Assembly (NCBI GenBank): GCA_016933985.1
Contig: JAFGTU010000311.1
Span: forward strand, 1 to 17,485
DNA from: Sedimentisphaerales bacterium
GTDB taxonomy: Bacteria > Planctomycetota > Phycisphaerae > Sedimentisphaerales > Anaerobacaceae
Direction: 5' to 3'
Length of the DNA: 17,485 bases
Shown here: positions 5,691-13,322 of the stretch, one piece after another
Numbering within the stretch: the stretch's first letter is position 1
How the letters are laid out: each line of letters begins with the position of its first letter
Notes under the pieces: generated by a model
Told to the model about the DNA's origin: nothing
Database searches by the model: none
What the model saw: the letters and a program-made list of their open reading frames with translations, nothing else
Position numbers and translations under genes: made by a program

Positions 5691-8069
5691 CTATCTATCG
5701 ATATCGGTTCTGCCGCTCTTGAGGCGGACTGATTTACCCTTCCAGAGGAATTTTCCTGTTAGCCCTTGGGGCAGCGTTATGTGCCCCTTGACACCCGATT
5801 GGCCGTTTCGCTCGATCCTCACTTCAATCACGCCCAAGGGGTGTCGCATCTTGCCCTCGACCCATTTCAACGGCCCCAGGAACGGTTCAATGCGCACGGA
5901 TTTGAATCCCGGCTCGGCCGGCCCGATCCCGCAGACCGTCGCCAGCAGGTCATAGTTCGGGCTTGCACTCCAGGCGTGACAATCCGATCGCGTCGGCTCG
6001 GGCTTTTCGGCAAATGTAGTAAGGCCCAGTTTCAGCATATCACGCCAGGGTTCGAGCATCTCGATATAGCGGTCGCCCAGACCGGCCTTCTTCATCGCTC
6101 TTATCAGGTAGAAATGATAGTAAAAAGTGCACTGCACGAGGTCTTTGTCGGCTATGACTTTCTGCATGAAAGCCCCCTGCCGTTTGGCCGGGATCATATC
6201 AACAAGCACGGCCATTATATTCGTGTGCTGGCTGAACATCTTTTTTCCCGGCGTATCGGCCAGCAGACCTCTCTCCTCGTCCCAGCATAGCTTATAGGTT
6301 GCCTTTTTGAGCGATTCGGCAAGGTCGCGATAATGGCGGGCCTGCCCGGGCTGATCAAAGGCGTCGGCCAATTCCGCTGCGTAATTGAGCGCATAGACGA
6401 ATTGAAGCGTCACGATTGCCGAGTTGCCGTTCTTGACGCCATCCGGCTCGCCCGATTCGTACTGAGGGACCCAATCGACATAGTTCCACCAGGGCAAGAC
6501 CCCCAGCATCCCCGTTTCGTTGATATGCCGCTCGAACCACTCCAGGACGGCGCGGACGCCCGGCAGGAACCTCTGCACAAATTCCGGGTCATCGCGGTGC
6601 ATCCAGTGATCGTGAATCATCGCAATCCAGAACAGCGAATAAGGCGGGATAATCTGCTGGACGCAGTGCGGATACCGGCTGGCCGTCAGGCCCTCGGGGA
6701 TGCGCGAATCGTCGAACTGCATAATGGCGTTGCGCATCAGGCGGTCGTCGCCGGAGACATAAAGAGAAATGAACGTCTGTATCCGCGTGTCGCCGGCGTA
6801 CTGGAGCTGCTCGTAATACGGGCAGTCGTAATATGTCTCGCCGGCACAGAGCCCGGCCGTCCGCCAGCCAATCTTCCAGATATCGGCTAATGTTGGGTCG
6901 CTGCTCGCAAAAGAAGCTTTCTCAACGAACGGATAGCCCGTAACTGTGCCGTAGAAATCGTGAATAGTCAAAGGGTCATCGGCAGTCTTGATTTCCATCT
7001 GCAGGTAGCGATACGTCCGAAACCACAAAGGCCGAAACAACCTCTTCTCGCCGCCGTCGGGCAGGAATATATCCTGGTAGCCGCGAATTTCGCGTCCCTC
7101 AATCTCATCACGATGACCCTTCCCGCCCTGCTTATCAACCAGGGCCTCGGCATACTCAAGGGTTATTTTACCGCCCTTTCCGCCGCCGACCAGCAGCTCC
7201 GGATACGCAGCCGTCAGGAACGTCTGATCGAGCAGTATTGTCGCGGTCGTATGGGCGGGAATTTCCAGAGGCTTGCCGCCTTTGAGAAAACCGTCATCAA
7301 TCTCTTTGGGTGTTGAGAGCGCAATTTTTTTAATACGCTGCAGTCGGTCCTCCATAGGAGGGATCGGCCTTGGCTCAAGCGCCCAGGGCACGCTGAAGTT
7401 GCGCACGCCGTAGGGCACGCCACGTCCCAAGGTCCTGGCCTTATCCCAGTTCCCATCGTCATACTCGCTGCTATTCCAGCCCCACGGATATTCCGAGGCA
7501 TCGACGCGGTCGCCCGGGCCAACCACGATAAATGCCCAGTTCAAACGACTGCGTTCGATGGGAACGGGCGAATAGGCCAAATTCTGCATCACCTTCCACT
7601 GATTGTCCGTATTGACAATGGCCTCGGCCTTGGAATCGCCCTGGACGATAAAGGCCGTTCTATTCGTCACCTGGGCGAAGGGAATATGCTCGCCGAAGTT
7701 CCAGACGACGGCGGCGAGGACGTTCCTTCCCTCTTTGAGAAACGGCCCGATATCCACCGTCTCGAAGCGCCAGTGGTCCAGGTCGCCGCGGGCAGGCCCC
7801 ATACAAGCCGCCCCGCCGTTGACAAACAGCCGATACCGATTGTCTGCAGAGACGTGGATCACGAAACGCTGCGGCTTGGCTTTCAAATCGAATTTGCGGC
7901 GAAAGAGAAACACCCCATAGTCATTCCCCGGCGCCTCAGGATGGGCAATCCACTCTGCGGCCCAGCGGTCATTCAGCAGACCGGGGTTAATTTCGACCTT
8001 GAGCGATTCGACGCCCACAACCGAGTCGCCCCAAAGAACAACGAGCAGACAGAACACTTTTCGAACCAT
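5691..8069 (-). CDS. Secreted alpha-L-rhamnosidase, GH78 family
   Basis: Removes terminal alpha-L-rhamnose from polysaccharides or glycosides. I prefer the ATG at 8069 (792 residues) over 8081, because GAGG from the upstream ATGAGG falls 6 nt before it and the protein then starts M-V-R-K-V-F-C-L-L-V-V-L, a signal peptide. In the 796-residue numbering, residues 40-240 form the N-terminal beta-sandwich region ('RYRLFVNG'), followed by further beta domains and an (alpha/alpha)6 barrel from about 390. D-C-P-Y-Y-E-x6-D (Asp419, Glu424, Asp431) has the same D-x4-E-x6-D spacing I recall for the catalytic cluster of Bacillus RhaB, and Glu692 in T-T-F-A-E is the candidate fourth acidic residue. The C-terminal beta-sandwich is complete. 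It heads a two-gene operon with the isomerase and is divergent from the beta-helix gene. The family is firm; the exact glycan is inferred. Confidence 0.9.
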   Translation of the reverse strand: MVRKVFCLLVVLWGDSVVGVESLKVEINPGLLNDRWAAEWIAHPEAPGNDYGVFLFRRKFDLKAKPQRFVIHVSADNRYRLFVNGGAACMGPARGDLDHWRFETVDIGPFLKEGRNVLAAVVWNFGEHIPFAQVTNRTAFIVQGDSKAEAIVNTDNQWKVMQNLAYSPVPIERSRLNWAFIVVGPGDRVDASEYPWGWNSSEYDDGNWDKARTLGRGVPYGVRNFSVPWALEPRPIPPMEDRLQRIKKIALSTPKEIDDGFLKGGKPLEIPAHTTATILLDQTFLTAAYPELLVGGGKGGKITLEYAEALVDKQGGKGHRDEIEGREIRGYQDIFLPDGGEKRLFRPLWFRTYRYLQMEIKTADDPLTIHDFYGTVTGYPFVEKASFASSDPTLADIWKIGWRTAGLCAGETYYDCPYYEQLQYAGDTRIQTFISLYVSGDDRLMRNAIMQFDDSRIPEGLTASRYPHCVQQIIPPYSLFWIAMIHDHWMHRDDPEFVQRFLPGVRAVLEWFERHINETGMLGVLPWWNYVDWVPQYESGEPDGVKNGNSAIVTLQFVYALNYAAELADAFDQPGQARHYRDLAESLKKATYKLCWDEERGLLADTPGKKMFSQHTNIMAVLVDMIPAKRQGAFMQKVIADKDLVQCTFYYHFYLIRAMKKAGLGDRYIEMLEPWRDMLKLGLTTFAEKPEPTRSDCHAWSASPNYDLLATVCGIGPAEPGFKSVRIEPFLGPLKWVEGKMRHPLGVIEVRIERNGQSGVKGHITLPQGLTGKFLWKGKSVRLKSGRTDIDR

Positions 8070-8143
8070 ACAGCACCTCATAAATCGACGATCCTTGCTG
8101 TTTCTTTGGGTTCCTGCGGAGCCACAGATACTATGTTGTCTGG

Positions 8144-8172
8144 AATCTACCTTTTTGCCGCCCTTGCTTCAA
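8144..8172 (-). promoter_or_regulatory. Weak candidate promoter for the rhamnosidase operon
   Basis: Read on the minus strand, TTGAAG (8172-8167) is followed by 17 bp and TAGATT (8149-8144). Each hexamer matches 4 of 6 consensus bases with ideal spacing. It would give a leader of roughly 65-70 nt before the rhamnosidase. It is the best pair I found on this strand in the gap, but the match is modest. Confidence 0.3.
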
Positions 8173-8184
8173 CAAGAAAGTTGC

Positions 8185-8210
8185 ATTTGGCCCGCGCTAC
8201 CGGGCCAAAT
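8185..8210. repeat. Perfect 10-bp inverted repeat in the divergent promoter region
   Basis: ATTTGGCCCG (8185-8194) and CGGGCCAAAT (8201-8210) are exact reverse complements around the 6-nt centre CGCTAC. The element ends 5 bp before the -35 of the beta-helix promoter and lies upstream of the rhamnosidase operon as well. No T-run follows it on either strand, so a terminator is unlikely. A regulator-binding site serving both divergent units is the simplest reading. Confidence 0.6.
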
Positions 8211-8215
8211 AACGT

Positions 8216-8244
8216 TTGACAGCACTGTTCAGCCCGCCAATAAT
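8216..8244 (+). promoter_or_regulatory. Strong sigma70-type promoter of the beta-helix gene
   Basis: TTGACA (8216-8221), a perfect -35, is followed by 17 bp and AATAAT (8239-8244), 5/6 of the -10 consensus. The predicted start near 8251 gives a 5' leader of about 48 nt to the ATG at 8299. This is the best promoter match found in the window. Confidence 0.7.
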
Positions 8245-8298
8245 CGATTCCGAATTTCTTTGGATATCGGCAAGAAGCATTTTGAATGGAGGCCGGCT

Positions 8299-9642
8299 AT
8301 GGAATCGAATCCGCTTGTATCGCTCTCAATCGCTGCACTGCTTGCTTTGACTGCATCCATTTCGTTCGCCGGCGAGAGTGCCCTCGATTTCTCGCCGCAG
8401 CCGGAGGAGCAGCAGCTTCCTGAAGCCATGCACTCACAGATGAAGGAGCTGCCATGTATCACCGCCGGGCGTGAAAAGGCGGACCTGAAGGGAGAAGACA
8501 ACCGGGTTTTGCAAGCGGCGGTTGACTATATCGCCGGTTTGGGAGGCGGTGTGGTCGAGATCGCAGCCGGAAGCTACACGATGTACGACTCGCTGCACCT
8601 GCGCTCGAACGTTACGGTTCGCGGAATCCAGGGCAAGACAATACTACACAAGGCCGCCGGCGTGGAATCGCCTTTGGCCCTGGACGGCGACTTCGGCGAG
8701 CAGCAAATTACCCTGGTGAATCCGGCGGGCTTTGAAGTCGGCTGCGGCGTGGCTGTGTGGGACGACGGCGCGGGCGGATTCCACACTACGGTCGCCCGCA
8801 TAACCGGCCGCAGCGGCAACACCTTTTCCATCGACAATCCACTTATGGCCGACTGCATGGTCAATAACAAGGCCAAAGCGGCAACGGTCTTCCCGGTCGT
8901 CAGCGGCTACAACATCAAGAACGCAAGGGTCGATGGGCTCACCATCGACGGGAATAAGGATTCCAACATCCATCTTAACGGCTGTCGCGGCGCGGGCATC
9001 TTCCTTTACCGGGCCTTCGGGACGCTCATCACCAACTGCACGGTCCGCAGCTACAACGGCGACGGCATCAGCTTCCAGCAGTCGAACGATGTCACAGTCG
9101 CCGACTGCATCAGCGAGGACAACGCCTCGTTAGGCATTCACCCGGGCAGCGGCTCGCAGCGTCCGTTCGTTCGCAAGTGCATTTCCCGCAGGAACGGCGG
9201 CGACGGCCTATTTCTCTGCTGGCGGGTCAGGCACGGACTATTCGAGGATAACGAGCTCGAGGGCAACGGGCAATTCGGCATCTCTATCGGACATAAGGAT
9301 TCCGACAACCTGCTGCGGCGCAACGTTGTCCGCGGGAACGCCCAGAACGGGGTATTCTTTCGCAACGAATCGCTCGGAATGGCCGCCCATCGAAATCGGC
9401 TTGAAGATAACGTAATTGAGAACAACGGGGCAGCCGGCGGAGCCGCCGGCGTTCGTATTCGAGGTCAAACAAACGACCTCGTATTCAAAAACAACACTAT
9501 CCGCGATACCCGCCCGAAGGACTCCCAAACACAGACCATAGGAATCCAAATGGAAGAAACGGTCGGCGAGGTCGTTCTCGATGGGAATACGATAGAAGCC
9601 ACGACCGCCATTGACGATAAGCGCCTGCGGAAGACACAATAG
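8299..9642 (+). CDS. Secreted right-handed parallel beta-helix (pectate-lyase-like) protein
   Basis: Probably a secreted polysaccharide lyase, hydrolase or epimerase of the beta-helix fold; the reaction is not identifiable. The frame is open upstream to 7999 but that would overlap the rhamnosidase start. ATG 8299 has GGAGG (8288-8292) 6 nt ahead and begins a clear signal peptide, with the likely cleavage S-F-A/G-E after residue 24 of 447. Residues about 65-110 show the Pectate_lyase_3-type opening ('VLQAAVDYIAGLGGGVVEI', then G-S-Y and 'LHLRSNVTVRG'). From about 200 to 440 come successive short repeats of the PbH1 type rich in N-x-I/V and G-D-G/G-I, such as N-C-T-V-R-S-Y-N-G-D-G-I-S-F. I cannot assign catalytic residues. 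It is divergent from the rhamnosidase operon and probably co-regulated with it. Confidence 0.87.
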   Translation: MESNPLVSLSIAALLALTASISFAGESALDFSPQPEEQQLPEAMHSQMKELPCITAGREKADLKGEDNRVLQAAVDYIAGLGGGVVEIAAGSYTMYDSLHLRSNVTVRGIQGKTILHKAAGVESPLALDGDFGEQQITLVNPAGFEVGCGVAVWDDGAGGFHTTVARITGRSGNTFSIDNPLMADCMVNNKAKAATVFPVVSGYNIKNARVDGLTIDGNKDSNIHLNGCRGAGIFLYRAFGTLITNCTVRSYNGDGISFQQSNDVTVADCISEDNASLGIHPGSGSQRPFVRKCISRRNGGDGLFLCWRVRHGLFEDNELEGNGQFGISIGHKDSDNLLRRNVVRGNAQNGVFFRNESLGMAAHRNRLEDNVIENNGAAGGAAGVRIRGQTNDLVFKNNTIRDTRPKDSQTQTIGIQMEETVGEVVLDGNTIEATTAIDDKRLRKTQ

Positions 9643-9725
9643 ATTCCGGGCAAGGGCAGCGAGGAGGCTACCCCGCTTGGCTTTGACTGCAATATGAGGA
9701 CAGCGCCTGCCGACGCAGAAGACCA

Positions 9726-11498
9726 TCAAAAGACGTTGCGCCTCCAGCGGCGCTTGGCGCGCCACATAAAGAGCCAGCCGACAAACATATACCCGACCAT
9801 ACACTTCAGCATCCAGCCCGTCGATTCAGCGGCATTTGCCGAGTCCAGACCGGGCCAATAGTAGTAACCGGATGAATCGGTCACACCGGCGGCGACAACA
9901 GCGGCCTGCACGAAAGGATTCGTATCCAAATATGTCCACACCCAGTCCATATCGCCGCGCGTTATTCCAACAGTCAGACCGATCAAGATCGGTGTCAGCG
10001 CCCAGATTGACCCAGCCAGGGCGAAATTGGCGATTACGGCGGTCGTTGTGTGCCTGAAGCGCGCGCTGAAGTATATCCCCGTGCCCGAGAGAAAGGCGAC
10101 TACCCACGCCGCCAGCATACCGCAATGAACGATGGCGAGCGGATGAATATACCCAACCATGCTGAAGACTATCAGGTGGCCGAAGAGCAGACACCAGGCC
10201 GGCATGCACCGGCGCACAACACCGGCGAATTTGCCAAAGAGTATCTGCCGGTCGCTCAAAGTCGTTGTCAGCAGCAAAGGCCACGCCTGCGATTCCTTCT
10301 CCGAAGTGATGCACGTCGCCGGGAGAATGGCCGTATTCAGCATTGCGATCCCGGTAAAGATGACAACGTACATAACTTGAACACCCGCCTCATCGAGAAC
10401 ACGCTCGAAAATACACAGGGCATAGGTTATCCCCAGCAGAATCAGGCCGACTGCAATTGCGATAGCCATGCGGATTTTGCGGCGTCCGAGAACCGGGGTT
10501 CTCAGCTCCTTCCACATAACTGCCGGTCCGACCACACGCCTCGGCGGAGCGAATCCCCTCAGGGATGACGACAGTCGGCGGGCCTTTTTCGAGTACGTCT
10601 CGCCCGACTGCCCCGTCGCCTGTCGCAGCGCCACCTTACGCACTATGCACACCGAAAAGAACAAGACGACGCCCGAAGCGGCCAACATTATCCCGCAATG
10701 CAGGTTCCAGAACCTGGCGGCCAGGCCGCCCACGCCTCCACCCATAGGCGAGATCATGGTCGCCGTATTGTATATCATAACGCCATAGGGGTTTGGGAAG
10801 AAAATGGCTGCCGTCAGGCGAGGCTCGGGCCAACGGTCGGTGAAGAAATGATAGAGGAAGCCGCTTAGCCACGGCAGCAGGCCGAATATCACGAAGAGCA
10901 TCAGCATCGTTACAATCATCACCACGTAAGCCTTTCGTGTGAATACCGAAAAGAACAGGCTCAGCGACCCGACGAAGATCACCGCAGTGAGAGTTACGCA
11001 CAGGCTCGATACGACATAATCCCACGGCACCCCCCCGAATACACGGACTATCGCCAATAAAGGCAGGCTTATGCCCAGGATCAGGATTATCTGCAGCAGC
11101 TTGCTAAAGAGCTTGCCGATAACGATCTGGAAGCTGTTGATCGGCGTAGTCATAAGCAGGCCGAGCGTGCGGTGATAGACCTCGTCGCTGATGGAAGTGC
11201 TCAGCATTATCAATGCGATAATCTGCGCGGCGATGAATTGAAACCATATCACGAAGGATGTTATGCCCTTGCCGGCCACGGCCATTCGCGAGACCTGGTT
11301 CATGCTGCCGCCCCCGCGAGGGACGGCCTCAAGCCAAAACAGCGCCAGGAAAACCGTTAAAAGCGCCAGGTAAGCAAAGCGAAGGACGTAGTTCCGCCGC
11401 CGACGGCTCGATACCCGAAGCTCCTTATCGAAGATCGGCCCGGTTAGCCACGACATGCTTATAACGCGCCGACCAAAATCCAATGCACAGGCAATCAT
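9726..11498 (-). CDS. ABC-2 type exporter permease, tandem paralogue C (last gene of operon)
   Basis: Integral membrane subunit of an ABC-2 exporter, 590 residues, about 12 predicted membrane segments by hydrophobicity. The two halves repeat: K-E-L-R at 25-28 and 330-333, S-I-S-D-E-V-Y-x-x-T-L-G-L-L-M-T-T (102-118) against C-I-T-S-E-K-E-S-Q-A-W-P-L-L-L-T-T (396-412), and G-S-L-S-L-F-F-S-V-F against G-T-G-I-Y-F-S-A-R-F. The linker is about 295-322. Trp499 is the residue replaced by a stop codon in the first permease of the operon. The end is R-R-N-V-F. ATG 11498 is preceded by AGAAGGA a few nt upstream and lies 18 bp after the second permease's stop. It is probably driven by the promoter of the ATPase/auxiliary genes upstream. 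No substrate can be read from the sequence. Confidence 0.88.
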   Translation of the reverse strand: MIACALDFGRRVISMSWLTGPIFDKELRVSSRRRRNYVLRFAYLALLTVFLALFWLEAVPRGGGSMNQVSRMAVAGKGITSFVIWFQFIAAQIIALIMLSTSISDEVYHRTLGLLMTTPINSFQIVIGKLFSKLLQIILILGISLPLLAIVRVFGGVPWDYVVSSLCVTLTAVIFVGSLSLFFSVFTRKAYVVMIVTMLMLFVIFGLLPWLSGFLYHFFTDRWPEPRLTAAIFFPNPYGVMIYNTATMISPMGGGVGGLAARFWNLHCGIMLAASGVVLFFSVCIVRKVALRQATGQSGETYSKKARRLSSSLRGFAPPRRVVGPAVMWKELRTPVLGRRKIRMAIAIAVGLILLGITYALCIFERVLDEAGVQVMYVVIFTGIAMLNTAILPATCITSEKESQAWPLLLTTTLSDRQILFGKFAGVVRRCMPAWCLLFGHLIVFSMVGYIHPLAIVHCGMLAAWVVAFLSGTGIYFSARFRHTTTAVIANFALAGSIWALTPILIGLTVGITRGDMDWVWTYLDTNPFVQAAVVAAGVTDSSGYYYWPGLDSANAAESTGWMLKCMVGYMFVGWLFMWRAKRRWRRNVF

Positions 11499-11516
11499 AA
11501 TTCCTTCTGAAGAAAC

Positions 11517-13310
11517 TTAAAAAACGTTGCACCTAAGCCGGCGCTTGGCGCGCCAGGCGAAAAGGAGCCCCAGGGACGCATATCCAAGGGCACACGCCGC
11601 CATCCAGGCAGTGGCGTCCCATGCACTCTTGTTGCTGTAATCGACCCAGTGATAAGTGCTCAAGCCCTTCCCGCCGGCCGTCGCATCCATAATTACAGCG
11701 ATATGAACAAACGGATTAGTGTCCAGATAGGATTCGACGAAGTCAAGATCAACCAGGTCGATCCCCGCCATGAGCCCCATCACCAAAGGCGCTATGCCCC
11801 AGACCACCGCAGCTAATGCAAAATTGGCGATGACGGCGGTGGTCGTATGCTTAAAGCGCGCGCTGAAATATAATCCGCTGCCGGAGAGAAACACCACCAG
11901 CCAGCCCACGAGCATGGCCGTTTGAAAGACCGCAACCGGACGGATAACCCCTGTCAGCACAAAGAGAATAATATGGCCGAACAAGAGACACCAAATCGGC
12001 AGGCTGCGGCGCAGAACGCCGACAAACTTGCCGCCCAGTATCTGCCAGTCGTCCAATGTAGTCGCCAAAAGCAGAGGCCATGCCCGCGACTCCTTCTCCG
12101 AGGTGATGCATGTAGCCGGCAGAATAATCGCAAACAGTGTTCCCAGGCTCATGAAGATCAGGCCGTACACGATATGAGTCCATTCATCGTCCAGGGCGTT
12201 CGTGTCGGCGAAAAACGCATAAGTTAGAAACAGCAGAATTAGACCCAGCGCAATCGAAATCACAAACGCCAGTTTGTGTCGTCCGAACAGAGGGCTTGCC
12301 AATTCCTTCCAGAGGATCGCCGAGCCCCTGACCCGCCGAGGCGCACGCCGAAAGGCCTGCTCGACAGTCATGCCGGAGCCCGGTTCCGACGGCGGACGAT
12401 CCTCCTTCGGCGATCCGCCCGGTTGCCCGCTGGCTTGGCGCAGGGCCACCCTGCGAACCATAAGCACCGAGAGAAACAGCAGCACAACCGAACCGCCTAA
12501 CATCACAGCACACTGTATCAGCCAGGGTGCTCCTGACAGCCATCCCACCCCGCGAGGCGACATCATCGCGTCGGTTGCTATCGCCAGGCAGATGTAGGGA
12601 TTGACGTATGAAACAGCATCTATAAAGCCCAATACACTCCAAGGGCCGGATTGGCCGATCTCAAGATACATAACGCCAAAAAGAGGCACAAGGCCAAAAA
12701 CCACCCAGACGGTCAGCGTGGTAAGTATGATGACGACATACGCCCTTCGACTGAATATCGAGTAGAACAGACTCAAAGACCCGACAAACAGAACCGTCGT
12801 CAGCGTTATACACAGCCCTGAGACGATATACCCCCACGGCACGCCGCCGAAGACGCGCACAACAGCCAGCAGCGGCAGACTGATCGCCATAAGAAGCAAC
12901 AACTGCAGCAGCTTGCTCAGCAGCTTGCCGGTGACAATCTGGCAACTGTTGATCGGGGTGGTCATCAGCAGGCCGAGCGTTTTGTGGTAAATCTCGTCGC
13001 TGATAGACGTGCTGAGCATAATCACCGCAATCATCTGCGTTGCGATGAACTGAAACCAGACAATATACGCGATTATCGTTTGCCCGGCCCGGGCCATCCG
13101 GGAGGTTTGATACAGCCCTGATTGCCCGGAAGGCACCGCGTCGATCCAGAACATAATCAAGAACATTGTCAGCAGGGCCAGGTAGCTGAACCGCAGCAGG
13201 TAATTTCTCCGCCGCCGGCTCGATACGCGAAGCTCCTTATCGAAGATCGGCCCGGTCAGCCAGGAGAGTCTCGGCCTCAACGAGAGAACACTTGTCAGAA
13301 CATCGTTCAT
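11517..13310 (-). CDS. ABC-2 type exporter permease, tandem paralogue B
   Basis: Second of three homologous permeases (597 residues from ATG 13310; a GTG at 13316 would give 599). It has the same two-half architecture: K-E-L-R-V-S-S-R-R-R near the N-terminus and W-K-E-L-A at the start of the second half, S-I-S-D-E-I-Y-H-K-T-L-G-L-L-M-T-T (first half) and C-I-T-S-E-K-E-S-R-A-W-P-L-L-L-A-T-T (second half). About 12 membrane segments are separated by a Pro/Gly-rich linker around 295-330. Trp506 (599 numbering) aligns with the stop codon in paralogue A. The C-terminus is R-C-N-V-F. Its start lies only 6-12 bp after the final stop of paralogue A and has no strong Shine-Dalgarno. That suggests translational coupling, which depends on ribosomes reaching the end of paralogue A past its TGA. 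Confidence 0.88.
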   Translation of the reverse strand: MNDVLTSVLSLRPRLSWLTGPIFDKELRVSSRRRRNYLLRFSYLALLTMFLIMFWIDAVPSGQSGLYQTSRMARAGQTIIAYIVWFQFIATQMIAVIMLSTSISDEIYHKTLGLLMTTPINSCQIVTGKLLSKLLQLLLLMAISLPLLAVVRVFGGVPWGYIVSGLCITLTTVLFVGSLSLFYSIFSRRAYVVIILTTLTVWVVFGLVPLFGVMYLEIGQSGPWSVLGFIDAVSYVNPYICLAIATDAMMSPRGVGWLSGAPWLIQCAVMLGGSVVLLFLSVLMVRRVALRQASGQPGGSPKEDRPPSEPGSGMTVEQAFRRAPRRVRGSAILWKELASPLFGRHKLAFVISIALGLILLFLTYAFFADTNALDDEWTHIVYGLIFMSLGTLFAIILPATCITSEKESRAWPLLLATTLDDWQILGGKFVGVLRRSLPIWCLLFGHIILFVLTGVIRPVAVFQTAMLVGWLVVFLSGSGLYFSARFKHTTTAVIANFALAAVVWGIAPLVMGLMAGIDLVDLDFVESYLDTNPFVHIAVIMDATAGGKGLSTYHWVDYSNKSAWDATAWMAACALGYASLGLLFAWRAKRRLRCNVF

Positions 13311-13322
13311 AAGCACATCAAA

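Noticed and set aside
7999..8298. A 100-residue N-terminal extension of the beta-helix protein.
   Set aside because: It would overlap the rhamnosidase start and signal peptide and cross the promoter. The ATG at 8299 has GGAGG and begins a signal peptide.
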